Positions 1 through 7,206 of a stretch of 7,295 nucleotides of DNA are shown one piece after another (the first letter of the stretch is position 1; every line of letters starts with the position of its first letter). The stretch is from Pseudomonadota bacterium (GTDB lineage: Bacteria; Desulfobacterota; Syntrophia; Syntrophales; UBA5619). The notes below the pieces were generated by a model. It saw only the letters and a program-made list of their open reading frames with translations, searched no databases and was not told where the DNA came from. Position numbers and translations under genes: made by a program. The stretch spans positions 1 through 7,295 of the forward strand of contig JAHJXP010000110.1 of the NCBI GenBank assembly GCA_018827585.1, read 5' to 3'.

Positions 1-614
1 AGATAACCACAGCGTCGCCGGATACGTTGGACCTTGACACCCTGCTTCTCGGATTCTTCTCCGATGAGAGACCGCCGAGGGGGTATTGCGGTCTGGTGGA
101 CTGGCGCCTCAACGGGCTGATCTCCGCCGAGATTGCCGGGGGCAGGATATGCGGCAGTTTTCCGGAAAAGCTCGCCATAGCCTTTCCCAAGCGCCTCCGC
201 GTCTCCCGGATCCTCCTGTTTGGCCTGGGGCCGCTCTCCACGCTGACCTACGACAGGCTGTACAACGCCGGCTACGAGATGGCGCGGACCGTGACCGGAA
301 TCGGAGCAACCGATCTGGCCCTCCCCATGCCGGCCGCCGGCCGCGGGCCTCTGAAGCTGGAGGGAATGACGGAGGCCCTGCTCACCGGCGTTTATGACGG
401 TTTCAAACACAAATCAGGGCAAATTTCGGCCATTGATCTGGAAATACCGGGGAGGCCCGATCACGCCGGCGACATCCGCCGGGGCGCGGATCTTTTCCGG
501 CGGCATGCCGGGGAGGCTGCGATAGAGATCCTTGAGGGCGGGAACCGGGCGGCGGACATCACGGGCGGCTCGCAGGAAGATTCCGTGCAAAAGGCAGGAG
601 AAGTCTTCACATGA
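1..614 (+). CDS. Free-standing M17 leucyl aminopeptidase N-terminal-domain-like protein (5' end cut by window)
   Basis: The frame is open from base 3 to the TGA at 612-614, giving 203 visible codons. A TTG at 27 is the first start-like codon in frame, but the eight residues before it (ITTASPDT) fit the first strand of the family, so the true start is probably a few codons outside the window. Seen: an LDLDTLLLGFF segment followed by an acidic/proline stretch, a VDWRLNGLIS segment (about residues 32-41 of the visible part) and SRILLFGLG (about 68-76). These match the usual landmarks of the Peptidase_M17 N-terminal, macro-like domain. No catalytic M17 domain follows: the protein ends where that domain would begin, so the two-metal peptidase site is absent. 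It should not be called an aminopeptidase. Function is unknown; a ligand-binding or regulatory role is inference. The last codons overlap the trkA start by ATGA, which suggests coupled translation with K+ uptake genes. Confidence 0.75.
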   Translation, partial: ITTASPDTLDLDTLLLGFFSDERPPRGYCGLVDWRLNGLISAEIAGGRICGSFPEKLAIAFPKRLRVSRILLFGLGPLSTLTYDRLYNAGYEMARTVTGIGATDLALPMPAAGRGPLKLEGMTEALLTGVYDGFKHKSGQISAIDLEIPGRPDHAGDIRRGADLFRRHAGEAAIEILEGGNRAADITGGSQEDSVQKAGEVFT

Positions 615-1978
615 AGGCAATCATCATCGGGGCCGGCGAGGTAGGATATCATATTGCCGACAGCCTGTCGCGCGAGGGGATCAGCACGGTCGTCGTCGAC
701 AGAAATGAGGAGCGGCTGCGGGAGATCTCGGAGACGCTGGACATCCAGACCATCCTGGGAAGCGGCAGCAGCCCCGATGTCCTCAAACGTGCAGGCATGG
801 ACGATACAGACATGGTGGTCGCCGTCACCGACAGCGACGAAACAAATATGATCGCCTGTCTGCTGGCCGCAACCCAGTCCAAGGTCCCCATCCGGATTGC
901 CCGGATCAGAAATCCCGAGCTGAACGGGGATTCCCGGCTGTTCAAAAGCGACTGCCTCAACATCGATCTCTGCATAAATCCGGAGCGGGAAGCAGTCAAA
1001 TACATGATGGACTGCCTGGAATTTCCAGGCGCTTCGGAGGTCTTCAGTTTCGCGGGCGGGCGCATCCGGATGCTGGGATTTACCATCGACCCGAACGCCG
1101 CCGTGGTGGGAAAGAGCCTTATCGCCCTGAGAGCCATTGAACCGGGATTCAAGGTCCTGATCACGGCCATGGTCAGGGATGAAAAATTCATCGTTCCCAA
1201 GGGGGATACGGTCATCGAGGCCGGAGACTATCTCTTTGCCGTCGCCGACGCCTCCCGGATACGGGAACTCCTCCGCTTCTTCGGAAGGGACACCGAACCG
1301 CCCCGCCGGATCATCATCATCGGCGGCGGCAACACAGGCCTGATGCTCGCCGAGCAAATCGAAAAAAAAGGGATCTCCGTAAAACTGATCGAAAAAAAGC
1401 GCGACAAATGCGAACTCCTGGCGGCACGCCTGGAAAAGACCATCGTCCTGCACGGCGACGGGACGAGTCAGGATCTCCTCAAGGAGGAGAATATCGAGGA
1501 AACCGATTTCTTCATCGCGGTGACGAACGATGAAGAGGCGAACATCTTAGGCGCGCTCTTGGCAAAACAGCTTGGCGCCCGGAAGGTCATCTCGCTGATC
1601 AGGAGGATCGATTATATCCCGATAGTCGCCCGGGTCGGGATCGACGGGGTGATCAACCCCCGCCACGCCGCCATCAGCCGGATCCTCCATTTCATCCGGA
1701 AAGGGAAGATCATCTCCGCCATGCCGCTTCGCGATGAAAGGGCGGAGGCCTTTGAATTCATCGCCCTGGAAACATCCGACATCACCGAACGCCCCTTCAA
1801 GGAGATCCGGTTCCCCGAGGGAACCATCGTCGGGGCGATCGTCCGCGGGGAGGAGATCATCATCCCGGACGGCGAATCCGTCATCCTGCCGGGCGATCAC
1901 TGCGTCATCTTCACGCCCCGTTCGGCCATCCCCGACGTAGAGAAACTGCTCACCGTGAAACTGGAATACTTCGGATGA
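611..1978 (+). CDS. trkA: Trk system potassium uptake regulatory/NAD-binding protein TrkA
   Basis: 455 aa, close to the usual length of about 460 for two-unit TrkA. It is a soluble protein that forms the cytosolic gating ring under the TrkH membrane channel and responds to bound nucleotides. Two RCK units are visible. Unit 1 has a Rossmann motif GAGEVG at residues 7-12 with an acidic residue (D30) at the end of the second strand, typical of NAD(H) binding, and a TrkA-C domain at about 135-220. Unit 2 has GGGNTG at 238-243 with E261 in the matching acidic position, and a C-terminal TrkA-C domain at about 370-453. The ATG at 611 overlaps the preceding stop (ATGA); AGGAG at 596-600 lies 10 bases upstream, a slightly long but usable spacing. 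The stop overlaps the trkH start in the same way, so the pair is very likely one transcript. No frameshift or missing motif is seen. Confidence 0.96.
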   Translation: MKAIIIGAGEVGYHIADSLSREGISTVVVDRNEERLREISETLDIQTILGSGSSPDVLKRAGMDDTDMVVAVTDSDETNMIACLLAATQSKVPIRIARIRNPELNGDSRLFKSDCLNIDLCINPEREAVKYMMDCLEFPGASEVFSFAGGRIRMLGFTIDPNAAVVGKSLIALRAIEPGFKVLITAMVRDEKFIVPKGDTVIEAGDYLFAVADASRIRELLRFFGRDTEPPRRIIIIGGGNTGLMLAEQIEKKGISVKLIEKKRDKCELLAARLEKTIVLHGDGTSQDLLKEENIEETDFFIAVTNDEEANILGALLAKQLGARKVISLIRRIDYIPIVARVGIDGVINPRHAAISRILHFIRKGKIISAMPLRDERAEAFEFIALETSDITERPFKEIRFPEGTIVGAIVRGEEIIIPDGESVILPGDHCVIFTPRSAIPDVEKLLTVKLEYFG

Positions 1979-3426
1979 AGGCAAAACCCATCCTCAACAC
2001 CCTGGGGGCTTTTCTCTTTATCCTCGGCCTGCTTATGGCGGTCCCGCTCGGCTGTTCCCTCTATTACGGGGAGAGCGACACCCAGGGGTTTGCCCTCTCC
2101 TTCCTGATCACATCCGGCGTCGGCTTTGTCCTCTACCTGGCCGGAAAGCCCCAGGGGGACAAGACCCTTCTCGGCCACCGGGAGGGGTTCCTGATCGTCT
2201 CCGCCGGCTGGGTTCTGGCCTCCTTTTTCGGGGGCCTTCCCTACCTGATCTACGGCGCCCTCCCCTCCCTGACCGACGCCTACTTCGAAACGATGTCCGG
2301 CTTCACCACCACCGGGGCGACGGTCATCACGAAGATCGAGGCGCTGCCCCACGGGATTCTCCTGTGGCGCTCCATGACCCAGTGGCTGGGCGGGATGGGG
2401 ATCATCGTCCTGTCGGTCGCCGTCCTCCCCTTCCTCGGGGTGGGGGGACGACAGCTCTTCAAGGCGGAGCTGCCGGGACCGGTCAAGGACAAGCTGGAGC
2501 CCCGGATCGCGGAGACGGCCCGCTCCCTGTGGATGGTCTACGGGATCATCACCGTGATCGGATTCATCTTTTTTCTCCTGGGAGGGATGAGCGTTTTCGA
2601 CGCCGTCAACCACATCTTCTGCGCGATGGCGACCGGAGGATTCTCCACCAAGGACAGCAGCGTCGCCTGGTTCGACAGCGCCTACATCGACGGCGTCTTC
2701 ATCGCCTTCATGCTCCTGGCCGGGATGAACTTCACGCTGCACTATCAGGTTCTGACGGGAAACTTCCGGAGCTTCTACAAGAACAGCGAACTGCGTTTTT
2801 TCCTCGGCACGGTCGTCATCGCCACACTCCTGATCACGGCGGATCTCTACCTGCACGTGTCCGCGGATATAGGAAAGGCCTTCCGCTACGCCCTCTTCCA
2901 GGCCTCCTCCATCATGACAACGACCGGGTTCGTCACGGACAATTTCGCCAACTGGCCGGCCTTTTCGCAGATCATCCTCGTGCTCCTGATGTTCATCGGC
3001 GGATCGGCGGGTTCCACGGGAGGGGGAATCAAATGCGTCCGGCTGCTGCTCATCCTCAAGGACAGCTACCGGGAGCTGTACCGCCTCATCCACCCCCATG
3101 CCGTCACCCAGGTCAAACTGGATCATATGAGCGTCTCTCCGGAGGTCATGAAAAGCATCTGGGGCTTTTTCGCCCTCTACATCGGCCTGGCGGTCCTGGC
3201 CACGGTCCTGATGTCTTCCCTGGGCCTCGACATGCTTACCTCCTTCGCCTCCGTCGCCGCTACGATCGGCAACATCGGCCCGGGGCTCGGCCTCGTTCAC
3301 CCCTCGTCAACCTACGCTGAAGTGCCGGCGCTGGGCAAATGGATCCTCTCCTTCTGCATGCTGCTCGGCCGGCTGGAGATCTACACCGTCCTGGTCCTCC
3401 TGATGCCGGAATTCTGGAAAAAATAG
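1975..3426 (+). CDS. trkH: Trk system potassium uptake protein TrkH
   Basis: 483 aa, the usual size for TrkH. It is an inner-membrane K+ channel-like transporter of the SKT superfamily with four M1-P-M2 repeats, gated by TrkA. The four selectivity-filter loops are visible in order: SGFTTTGAT at residues 108-116, ATGGFST at 219-225, TTTGF at 315-319 and TIGNIGP at 430-436. The conserved glycine/serine-rich segment GGSAGSTGGGIK at 342-353, known in the family as part of the intramembrane gate in the third repeat, is intact, as is the GRLEIYT segment near the C-terminus. Long hydrophobic segments alternate through the protein. The start ATG at 1975 shares ATGA with the trkA stop, and there is no strong Shine-Dalgarno before it, so translation probably depends on ribosomes finishing trkA. 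It ends with KK at a TAG, 29 bases before a GC-rich hairpin. Confidence 0.96.
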   Translation: MKAKPILNTLGAFLFILGLLMAVPLGCSLYYGESDTQGFALSFLITSGVGFVLYLAGKPQGDKTLLGHREGFLIVSAGWVLASFFGGLPYLIYGALPSLTDAYFETMSGFTTTGATVITKIEALPHGILLWRSMTQWLGGMGIIVLSVAVLPFLGVGGRQLFKAELPGPVKDKLEPRIAETARSLWMVYGIITVIGFIFFLLGGMSVFDAVNHIFCAMATGGFSTKDSSVAWFDSAYIDGVFIAFMLLAGMNFTLHYQVLTGNFRSFYKNSELRFFLGTVVIATLLITADLYLHVSADIGKAFRYALFQASSIMTTTGFVTDNFANWPAFSQIILVLLMFIGGSAGSTGGGIKCVRLLLILKDSYRELYRLIHPHAVTQVKLDHMSVSPEVMKSIWGFFALYIGLAVLATVLMSSLGLDMLTSFASVAATIGNIGPGLGLVHPSSTYAEVPALGKWILSFCMLLGRLEIYTVLVLLMPEFWKK

Positions 3427-3455
3427 GGCGGCGTCCCGCGCCTTGCCGGAGCCTG

Positions 3456-3483
3456 CCCCGGCGAAAGCCGGGGGAACTTTTTT
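3456..3483 (+). terminator. Probable Rho-independent terminator after trkH (REP-like hairpin)
   Basis: CCCCGGC (3456-3462), a GAAA loop (3463-3466) and GCCGGGG (3467-3473) form a perfect 7-bp stem with a GNRA-type tetraloop. After four bases (GAAC) there is a run of six Ts at 3478-3483. The four-base gap before the T-run makes it weaker than a textbook terminator. The position, 29 bases after the trkH stop, fits the end of the trk transcript. The core also looks like the dispersed GAAA-loop palindromes common between genes in proteobacteria, so it could be a copy of such a repeat. Confidence 0.55.
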
Positions 3484-3484
3484 A

Positions 3485-3514
3485 CGAAGCCACATAGACA
3501 AAAAGGCGGCTTCG
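3485..3514 (+). repeat. Inverted repeat in the trkH-leuS spacer
   Basis: CGAAGCC (3485-3491) is exactly complementary to GGCTTCG (3508-3514) across a 16-base, A-rich loop, directly after the T-run of the preceding hairpin. It is followed by GAAAAAGC rather than a T-run, so it is not a terminator on the plus strand. It could be a processing or attenuation structure in the leuS leader, or chance. I see no T-box features in the spacer (no GGTGG-type antiterminator bulge). Confidence 0.35.
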
Positions 3515-3536
3515 GAAAAAGCTGTTAAAAATGGGA

Positions 3537-3565
3537 TTGAAAGGGCCGGCGCTATGTGCTACGAA
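3537..3565 (+). promoter_or_regulatory. Weak candidate promoter for leuS
   Basis: TTGAAA at 3537-3542 matches five of six bases of the sigma-70 -35 consensus. A 17-base spacer separates it from TACGAA at 3560-3565, a poor -10 that lacks the final T but is preceded by TG plus one base (extended -10). It is the best pairing I can find between the terminator and the leuS start, and would give a leader of about 35 bases. If it is not real, leuS may be read through from trkH or use a different sigma factor. Confidence 0.22.
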
Positions 3566-3596
3566 CTGCCCGGACGCCCTTGGAAAAAGAAAAGAC

Positions 3597-3601
3597 AGGA
3601 G
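3597..3601 (+). promoter_or_regulatory. Ribosome binding site that fixes the leuS start
   Basis: AGGAG lies six bases before the ATG at 3608, an ideal spacing. The same frame stays open upstream to an ATG at 3443, but that start would add 55 residues encoded partly by the terminator hairpin and has no ribosome site of this quality. The protein beginning at 3608 (MEKKYNPSEIEEKWQ) starts as bacterial leucyl-tRNA synthetases do. Confidence 0.85.
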
Positions 3602-3607
3602 CGATGC

Positions 3608-6190
3608 ATGGAAAAAAAGTACAACCCTTCGGAGATCGAAGAGAAGTGGCAGAGGCACTGGGAGACAAAAAAGATCTTCAAGGTGACGGAAGACCCGGCC
3701 AAAAAGAAATACTATCTGTTAGAGATGTTCCCCTACCCCTCCGGCCGGATCCACATCGGTCACGTCCGCAATTATACGATCGGCGACGTAGTCGCGCGGT
3801 ACAAGCGGATGAAGGGTTTCAACGTCCTCCATCCGATGGGATGGGACGCCTTCGGCATGCCGGCGGAGAACGCCGCCATCGAGCATAGCATCCATCCCTC
3901 CGCCTGGACCCATGAAAACATCGAAAACATGAAGCGACAGCTCAAAAGGATGGGCTTCAGCTACGACTGGGACAGGGAGCTGGCGACCTGCGACCCCGAA
4001 TATTATAGATGGGAACAGCTCTTTTTCCTCCGGATGTACGAGAAGGGGCTCGCCTACAAGAAGAGCTCAACGGTGAACTGGTGTCCTCAGTGCCGGACGG
4101 TCCTTGCCAACGAGCAGGTGGAGGCGGGCCTCTGCTGGCGGTGCGGTTCGGAGGTGGGCGAGCAGTACCTCAACCAGTGGTTTTTCCGGATCACCGCCTA
4201 TGTCGAGGAACTCTTGGAATACTGCGATAAGCTCCCGGGCTGGCCGGAGCGGGTCCTCACGATGCAGAAAAACTGGATCGGCAAGAGCTACGGCTGCGAG
4301 GCCTCCTTCCCGATGGCCGACGGCAAGGGCGCAATCCCGGTCTTCACCACGCGCCAGGACACGATCTTCGGCGCCACTTTTATGCTGGTCGCCGCCGAAC
4401 ACCCGCTCGTCATGGATCTGGTTCAGGAAAAGAGCTGCGAGGGGGCCGTCCGCGATTTCGTGGAGAAGATCAAGAAGCAGGACAAGAAGATGAGGACCTC
4501 CGAATATTACGAGAAGGAGGGAATCTTCCTCGACGCTTACTGCCTCAACCCCGTCACAGGCCGCAAGATGCCCATCTACGCCGCCAATTTCGTCCTGGCC
4601 GACTACGGCACCGGCTGCGTCATGGCCGTTCCGACCCACGACCAGCGCGACTTCGAGTTTGCCAGGAAGTACGACCTGCCGCTGATCGTCGTCATCCAGC
4701 CGTCCGACCAGGCCCTGAACGTCCAGACCATGACCGAGGCGTACGTGGGCAACGGCGTCCTCGTCAATTCCGGCCCCTTCGACGGGATGGAGAATCTCAA
4801 GGCCCTGGATTCGATAGCCGATCATCTCGAGGCGATCGGCAGGGGGAAAAAGATGGTCCAGTACCGCCTGCGCGACTGGGGCATCTCCCGTCAGCGCTAC
4901 TGGGGCGCCCCCATCCCCATGGTCCTCTGCGATGAGTGCGGGACCGTTCCGGTGCCCGAAAACGACCTTCCGGTCGTCCTGCCAAAGGATGTGGAATTGA
5001 CAGGCGAAGGGGGATCGCCGCTCGCCAGACACAAGCCGTTTGTCGAGACGGCCTGCCCCCGCTGCGGGAGACCGGCCCGGAGGGAAACCGACACGATGGA
5101 CACCTTCGTCGAATCCTCCTGGTACTTCGATCGCTTTTGCTCGGCCCATTACGGCATCAAGCCGGGCCTGGACCGGGCAAAGATCGACTACTGGATGCCC
5201 GTGGATCAGTACATCGGCGGCATCGAACACGCGATCCTCCATCTGCTTTACGCGCGGTTCTACACCAAGATGCTCCGTGATTTCGGTGTGGTCGGCGTCG
5301 ACGAACCTTTCACAAATCTCCTCACCCAGGGGATGGTCTGCAAGGAGACGATGCGGTGTCCGGAACACGGCTACCGCTTCCCGGACGAGGTCCGGGAGGG
5401 GAAATGCACGCAGTGCGACCGGGGAATCCAGATCGGCAAGACGGAGAAGATGTCCAAGTCGCTCAAGAACGTCGTCGACCCGGATTATCTGATCAAGGCC
5501 TACGGCGCAGACACCGCCCGGATATTTTGCCTGTTCGCCTCCCCGCCGGAGAAGGATCTCGAGTGGAGCGACCAGGGGGTCGACGGCGCTTTCCGTTTCC
5601 TGAACCGGACCTGGAGAATCGTCGTGGACTATCTCGATGATATCCGCAAGGTTACCCCCTTCGCCGGCGAAGAACCTCTGGAAGGAGACCTCAAGGCCCT
5701 CCGCCGCAAAACTCATCAGACGATCAGAAAGGTCACCTTCGACATCGAGGATCGCTTCCACTTCAACACGGCGATCAGCGCCGTGATGGAACTGGTCAAT
5801 GCCCTCTATCTGTTCCCCCGCCCCGCCGCGGACGACCGGCGGGCGCTGGCCGTCGTCCGGGAGACGGTGGAGACCGTTATCCTGCTTTTGGCCCCCCTCG
5901 TCCCCCACATCACGGAAGAGCTCTGGTCGCTCCTGGGCCGCGAAACGCTGGCCGATGCAGCCTGGCCGTTATTCGATACGACCGTCGCCTCGGAGGAGGA
6001 GATCACGATCGTCATCCAGATCAACGGCAAGGTAAGGAGCCGGATCAGCGTCCCCGCCGACGAGGATGGGGACCGGATCAGGGCGCTGGCGCTGGCCGAG
6101 GAGAGGATCGCCAGGCAGATCGCCGGGAAGAAGGTCATCAAAGAGGTGTATGTCCCGAAGAAACTGGTGAACATCGTCGTAAAGGAATGA
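3608..6190 (+). CDS. leuS: Leucine--tRNA ligase (LeuRS)
   Basis: Class Ia aminoacyl-tRNA synthetase that charges tRNA(Leu) with leucine using ATP, in the cytosol, and hydrolyses mischarged tRNA in its CP1 domain. From the ATG at 3608 it is 860 aa, the normal bacterial length. Landmarks in order: HIGH at 49-52; zinc site C159, C162, C176, C179; CP1 editing threonine-rich motif TTRQDT at 247-252, with T252 in the usual specificity position; editing aspartate D345 in MAVPTHDQRD; the DWGISRQRYWG segment; cysteine pairs C441/C444 and C483/C486; a further cysteine cluster from C584 before the catalytic loop; KMSKS at 614-618; then the anticodon-binding and C-terminal domains. All catalytic and editing landmarks are present. 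The only small departure is Q250, where many bacteria have proline (TTRPDT). It is followed after 31 bases by lptE, as in many proteobacteria. No leucine-codon leader peptide or T-box is evident upstream. Confidence 0.98.
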   Translation: MEKKYNPSEIEEKWQRHWETKKIFKVTEDPAKKKYYLLEMFPYPSGRIHIGHVRNYTIGDVVARYKRMKGFNVLHPMGWDAFGMPAENAAIEHSIHPSAWTHENIENMKRQLKRMGFSYDWDRELATCDPEYYRWEQLFFLRMYEKGLAYKKSSTVNWCPQCRTVLANEQVEAGLCWRCGSEVGEQYLNQWFFRITAYVEELLEYCDKLPGWPERVLTMQKNWIGKSYGCEASFPMADGKGAIPVFTTRQDTIFGATFMLVAAEHPLVMDLVQEKSCEGAVRDFVEKIKKQDKKMRTSEYYEKEGIFLDAYCLNPVTGRKMPIYAANFVLADYGTGCVMAVPTHDQRDFEFARKYDLPLIVVIQPSDQALNVQTMTEAYVGNGVLVNSGPFDGMENLKALDSIADHLEAIGRGKKMVQYRLRDWGISRQRYWGAPIPMVLCDECGTVPVPENDLPVVLPKDVELTGEGGSPLARHKPFVETACPRCGRPARRETDTMDTFVESSWYFDRFCSAHYGIKPGLDRAKIDYWMPVDQYIGGIEHAILHLLYARFYTKMLRDFGVVGVDEPFTNLLTQGMVCKETMRCPEHGYRFPDEVREGKCTQCDRGIQIGKTEKMSKSLKNVVDPDYLIKAYGADTARIFCLFASPPEKDLEWSDQGVDGAFRFLNRTWRIVVDYLDDIRKVTPFAGEEPLEGDLKALRRKTHQTIRKVTFDIEDRFHFNTAISAVMELVNALYLFPRPAADDRRALAVVRETVETVILLLAPLVPHITEELWSLLGRETLADAAWPLFDTTVASEEEITIVIQINGKVRSRISVPADEDGDRIRALALAEERIARQIAGKKVIKEVYVPKKLVNIVVKE

Positions 6191-6221
6191 CGGCAATCAA
6201 CTTTTTACGAGGGCGTCAAAG

Positions 6222-6776
6222 ATGGGATCTGTGGGAAATCGGATAGGGCGCCGGTCCTGGGGGCCTGACCTGCGCATTGCGGGCACGGCCGTTCTCGTTT
6301 TGCTGCTGGCCGGCTGCGGGTATCGTCTTGCGGGCGGAGGGGAAGCGATCGACCCCGGACTCCGGACTGTCTTTGTGGAGACGTTCGCAAACAGAACCGG
6401 CGAGGCCCACGCCGAGGAAATCTTCCGCACCGCCTTCATCGACCGGTTCGTCCGGGAGGGCCGTTTCAAGCTGGCCGGCAACCGCAGCGAGGCGGACACC
6501 CTCTGCCGGGGAACCATCCTCAGCCTGCAGACCTCCCCCCTCGCCTACAAGGCAAGCAACCTGGCGGCCGAGGAACGGATCACGGCGACACTGGAGATCT
6601 ATTTCGAACAGAGGGAGAGCGGCAAGGTCATCTGGTCTGACGGCGCCTTTACGGAAACGGCAGATTATCCCGTCGCCACGGTAGGCGCAAGAGAGGCCGA
6701 GCGCAAAAACGCCCTCGTCAAACTGGCCGGCGGCACAGCCGAGAGGGCATATCGGTTGATGATTTCCGGTTTCTGA
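6222..6776 (+). CDS. lptE: LPS-assembly lipoprotein LptE
   Basis: 184 aa. LptE (formerly RlpB) is an outer-membrane lipoprotein that plugs the LptD beta-barrel and helps place lipopolysaccharide in the outer leaflet. The N-terminus has a basic region (RIGRRSWGPDLR), a hydrophobic core and a lipobox LLAGC with the lipidated cysteine at residue 32. The +2 residue is glycine, so by the Lol rule it should go to the outer membrane. CGYRLAG directly after the lipobox is typical of the family, and the VFVETFANRTGE segment and the later EERITATLEIYF strand fit the LptE fold. The ATG at 6222 has only a weak GAGGG eight bases upstream; an in-frame GTG at 6231 is an alternative and would not alter the mature protein. 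It lies 31 bases after leuS. E. coli has leuS-lptE-holA; here holA does not follow. Confidence 0.88.
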   Translation: MGSVGNRIGRRSWGPDLRIAGTAVLVLLLAGCGYRLAGGGEAIDPGLRTVFVETFANRTGEAHAEEIFRTAFIDRFVREGRFKLAGNRSEADTLCRGTILSLQTSPLAYKASNLAAEERITATLEIYFEQRESGKVIWSDGAFTETADYPVATVGAREAERKNALVKLAGGTAERAYRLMISGF

Positions 6777-6783
6777 GGGACTG

Positions 6784-7050
6784 CTACGCCTTCAGGGCGT
6801 TGACCTTCTTCGTCAACCTGGAGATTCTGCGCGCGGCGGTCTTTTTGTGTATCGCCCCCTTCGCCGAGGCCTTGGCAATGGCCGGAACGGCCTCGGCCAG
6901 GACGGCCTTTGCTGCCTCAGGATCTTTCCCTTCGATGGCCTCCAGCACTGCCTTCATGCCTGTCTTGATTCTCGACTTGACAGCGGCGTTGCGTTCCCGG
7001 TGTTTCCCGGACTGCCGGCTTCTCTTGATTGCGGATTTATGCGTAGCCAA
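6784..7050 (-). CDS. rpsT: 30S ribosomal protein S20
   Basis: 88 aa, normal for S20, a small basic protein that binds 16S rRNA early in 30S assembly. The N-terminus ATHKSAIKRSRQSGKHRERN and the helical body with KKTAARRISRLTKKVN near the C-terminus are typical of the family. The start codon is TTG (7050-7048), seven bases after a perfect AAGGAGG. There is no ATG or GTG in frame that would keep the conserved N-terminus. E. coli rpsT also begins with UUG, which is tied there to translational autoregulation by S20; the same control is plausible here but is inference. It stands tail to tail with lptE with only seven bases between the stops, and is read from its own promoter upstream. Confidence 0.96.
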   Translation of the reverse strand: MATHKSAIKRSRQSGKHRERNAAVKSRIKTGMKAVLEAIEGKDPEAAKAVLAEAVPAIAKASAKGAIHKKTAARRISRLTKKVNALKA

Positions 7051-7057
7051 AAAACTT

Positions 7058-7064
7058 CCTCCTT
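7058..7064 (-). promoter_or_regulatory. Perfect Shine-Dalgarno deciding the TTG start of rpsT
   Basis: Read on the minus strand, AAGGAGG ends seven bases before the TTG at 7050. The strong match and spacing support TTG as the true start and may offset the weak initiator codon. Confidence 0.85.
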
Positions 7065-7088
7065 GCGATCTGGTTGAATAGGCGGTTG

Positions 7089-7117
7089 TCTCTATATGAA
7101 TTTCCCAGTCCTGTCAA
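7089..7117 (-). promoter_or_regulatory. Candidate sigma-70 promoter of rpsT
   Basis: On the minus strand a perfect TTGACA -35 (7117-7112) is followed after 17 bases by TAGAGA (7094-7089), or after 15 bases by the better-matching TATAGA (7096-7091). Transcription would begin near 7082-7084, giving an rpsT leader of about 32-34 bases that carries the Shine-Dalgarno. The perfect -35 is the strongest part; the exact -10 is uncertain. Confidence 0.6.
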
Positions 7118-7129
7118 GCCAAAATTGGC
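7118..7129. repeat. Short inverted repeat abutting the rpsT -35 box
   Basis: GCCAA-AA-TTGGC is a 5-bp inverted repeat with a two-base centre, directly next to the -35 hexamer on its upstream side. The position would suit a dimeric regulator or an A/T-rich upstream element, but arms this short can arise by chance. Confidence 0.25.
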
Positions 7130-7206
7130 CCCTTCCCAGCGTCGCGGCTTCTTCCCGAATGCATATTTTCGTTGATCCGCGGGGAAAGCTGAATTTCCTA
7201 TACTTC

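Noticed and set aside
27..29. TTG at 27 as the start of the first gene
   Set aside because: The frame is open to the window edge and the residues before it fit the expected first strand of the domain, so the gene is better treated as cut at its 5' end.
461..1453. Long open frame on the minus strand (330 codons) opposite trkA
   Set aside because: It lies antisense to a gene with clear TrkA motifs and its acidic, low-complexity composition is what reversed GC-rich codons produce.
1897..3300. 467-codon open frame on the minus strand opposite trkH
   Set aside because: Its translation is rich in D, E, G, Q and R with no recognisable motif, the mirror image of a hydrophobic membrane-protein gene. 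The four TrkH filter loops show which strand codes.
3443..3607. 55-residue N-terminal extension of LeuRS from an upstream in-frame ATG
   Set aside because: It is encoded by the terminator hairpin and leader, lacks a good ribosome site, and is not part of the family; AGGAG before 3608 marks the start.
3484..3607. T-box or leucine leader-peptide attenuator before leuS
   Set aside because: No T-box antiterminator sequence, and no short frame rich in leucine codons with a ribosome site, was found.
4067..5908. 613-codon open frame on the minus strand opposite leuS
   Set aside because: LeuRS motifs cover the whole plus-strand region. The antisense frame is a GC-bias artefact without family features.
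6773..6795. Bidirectional terminator between lptE and rpsT
   Set aside because: The stem CTGAGGG/CCTTCAG contains a G-U pair and has no T-run on either side.
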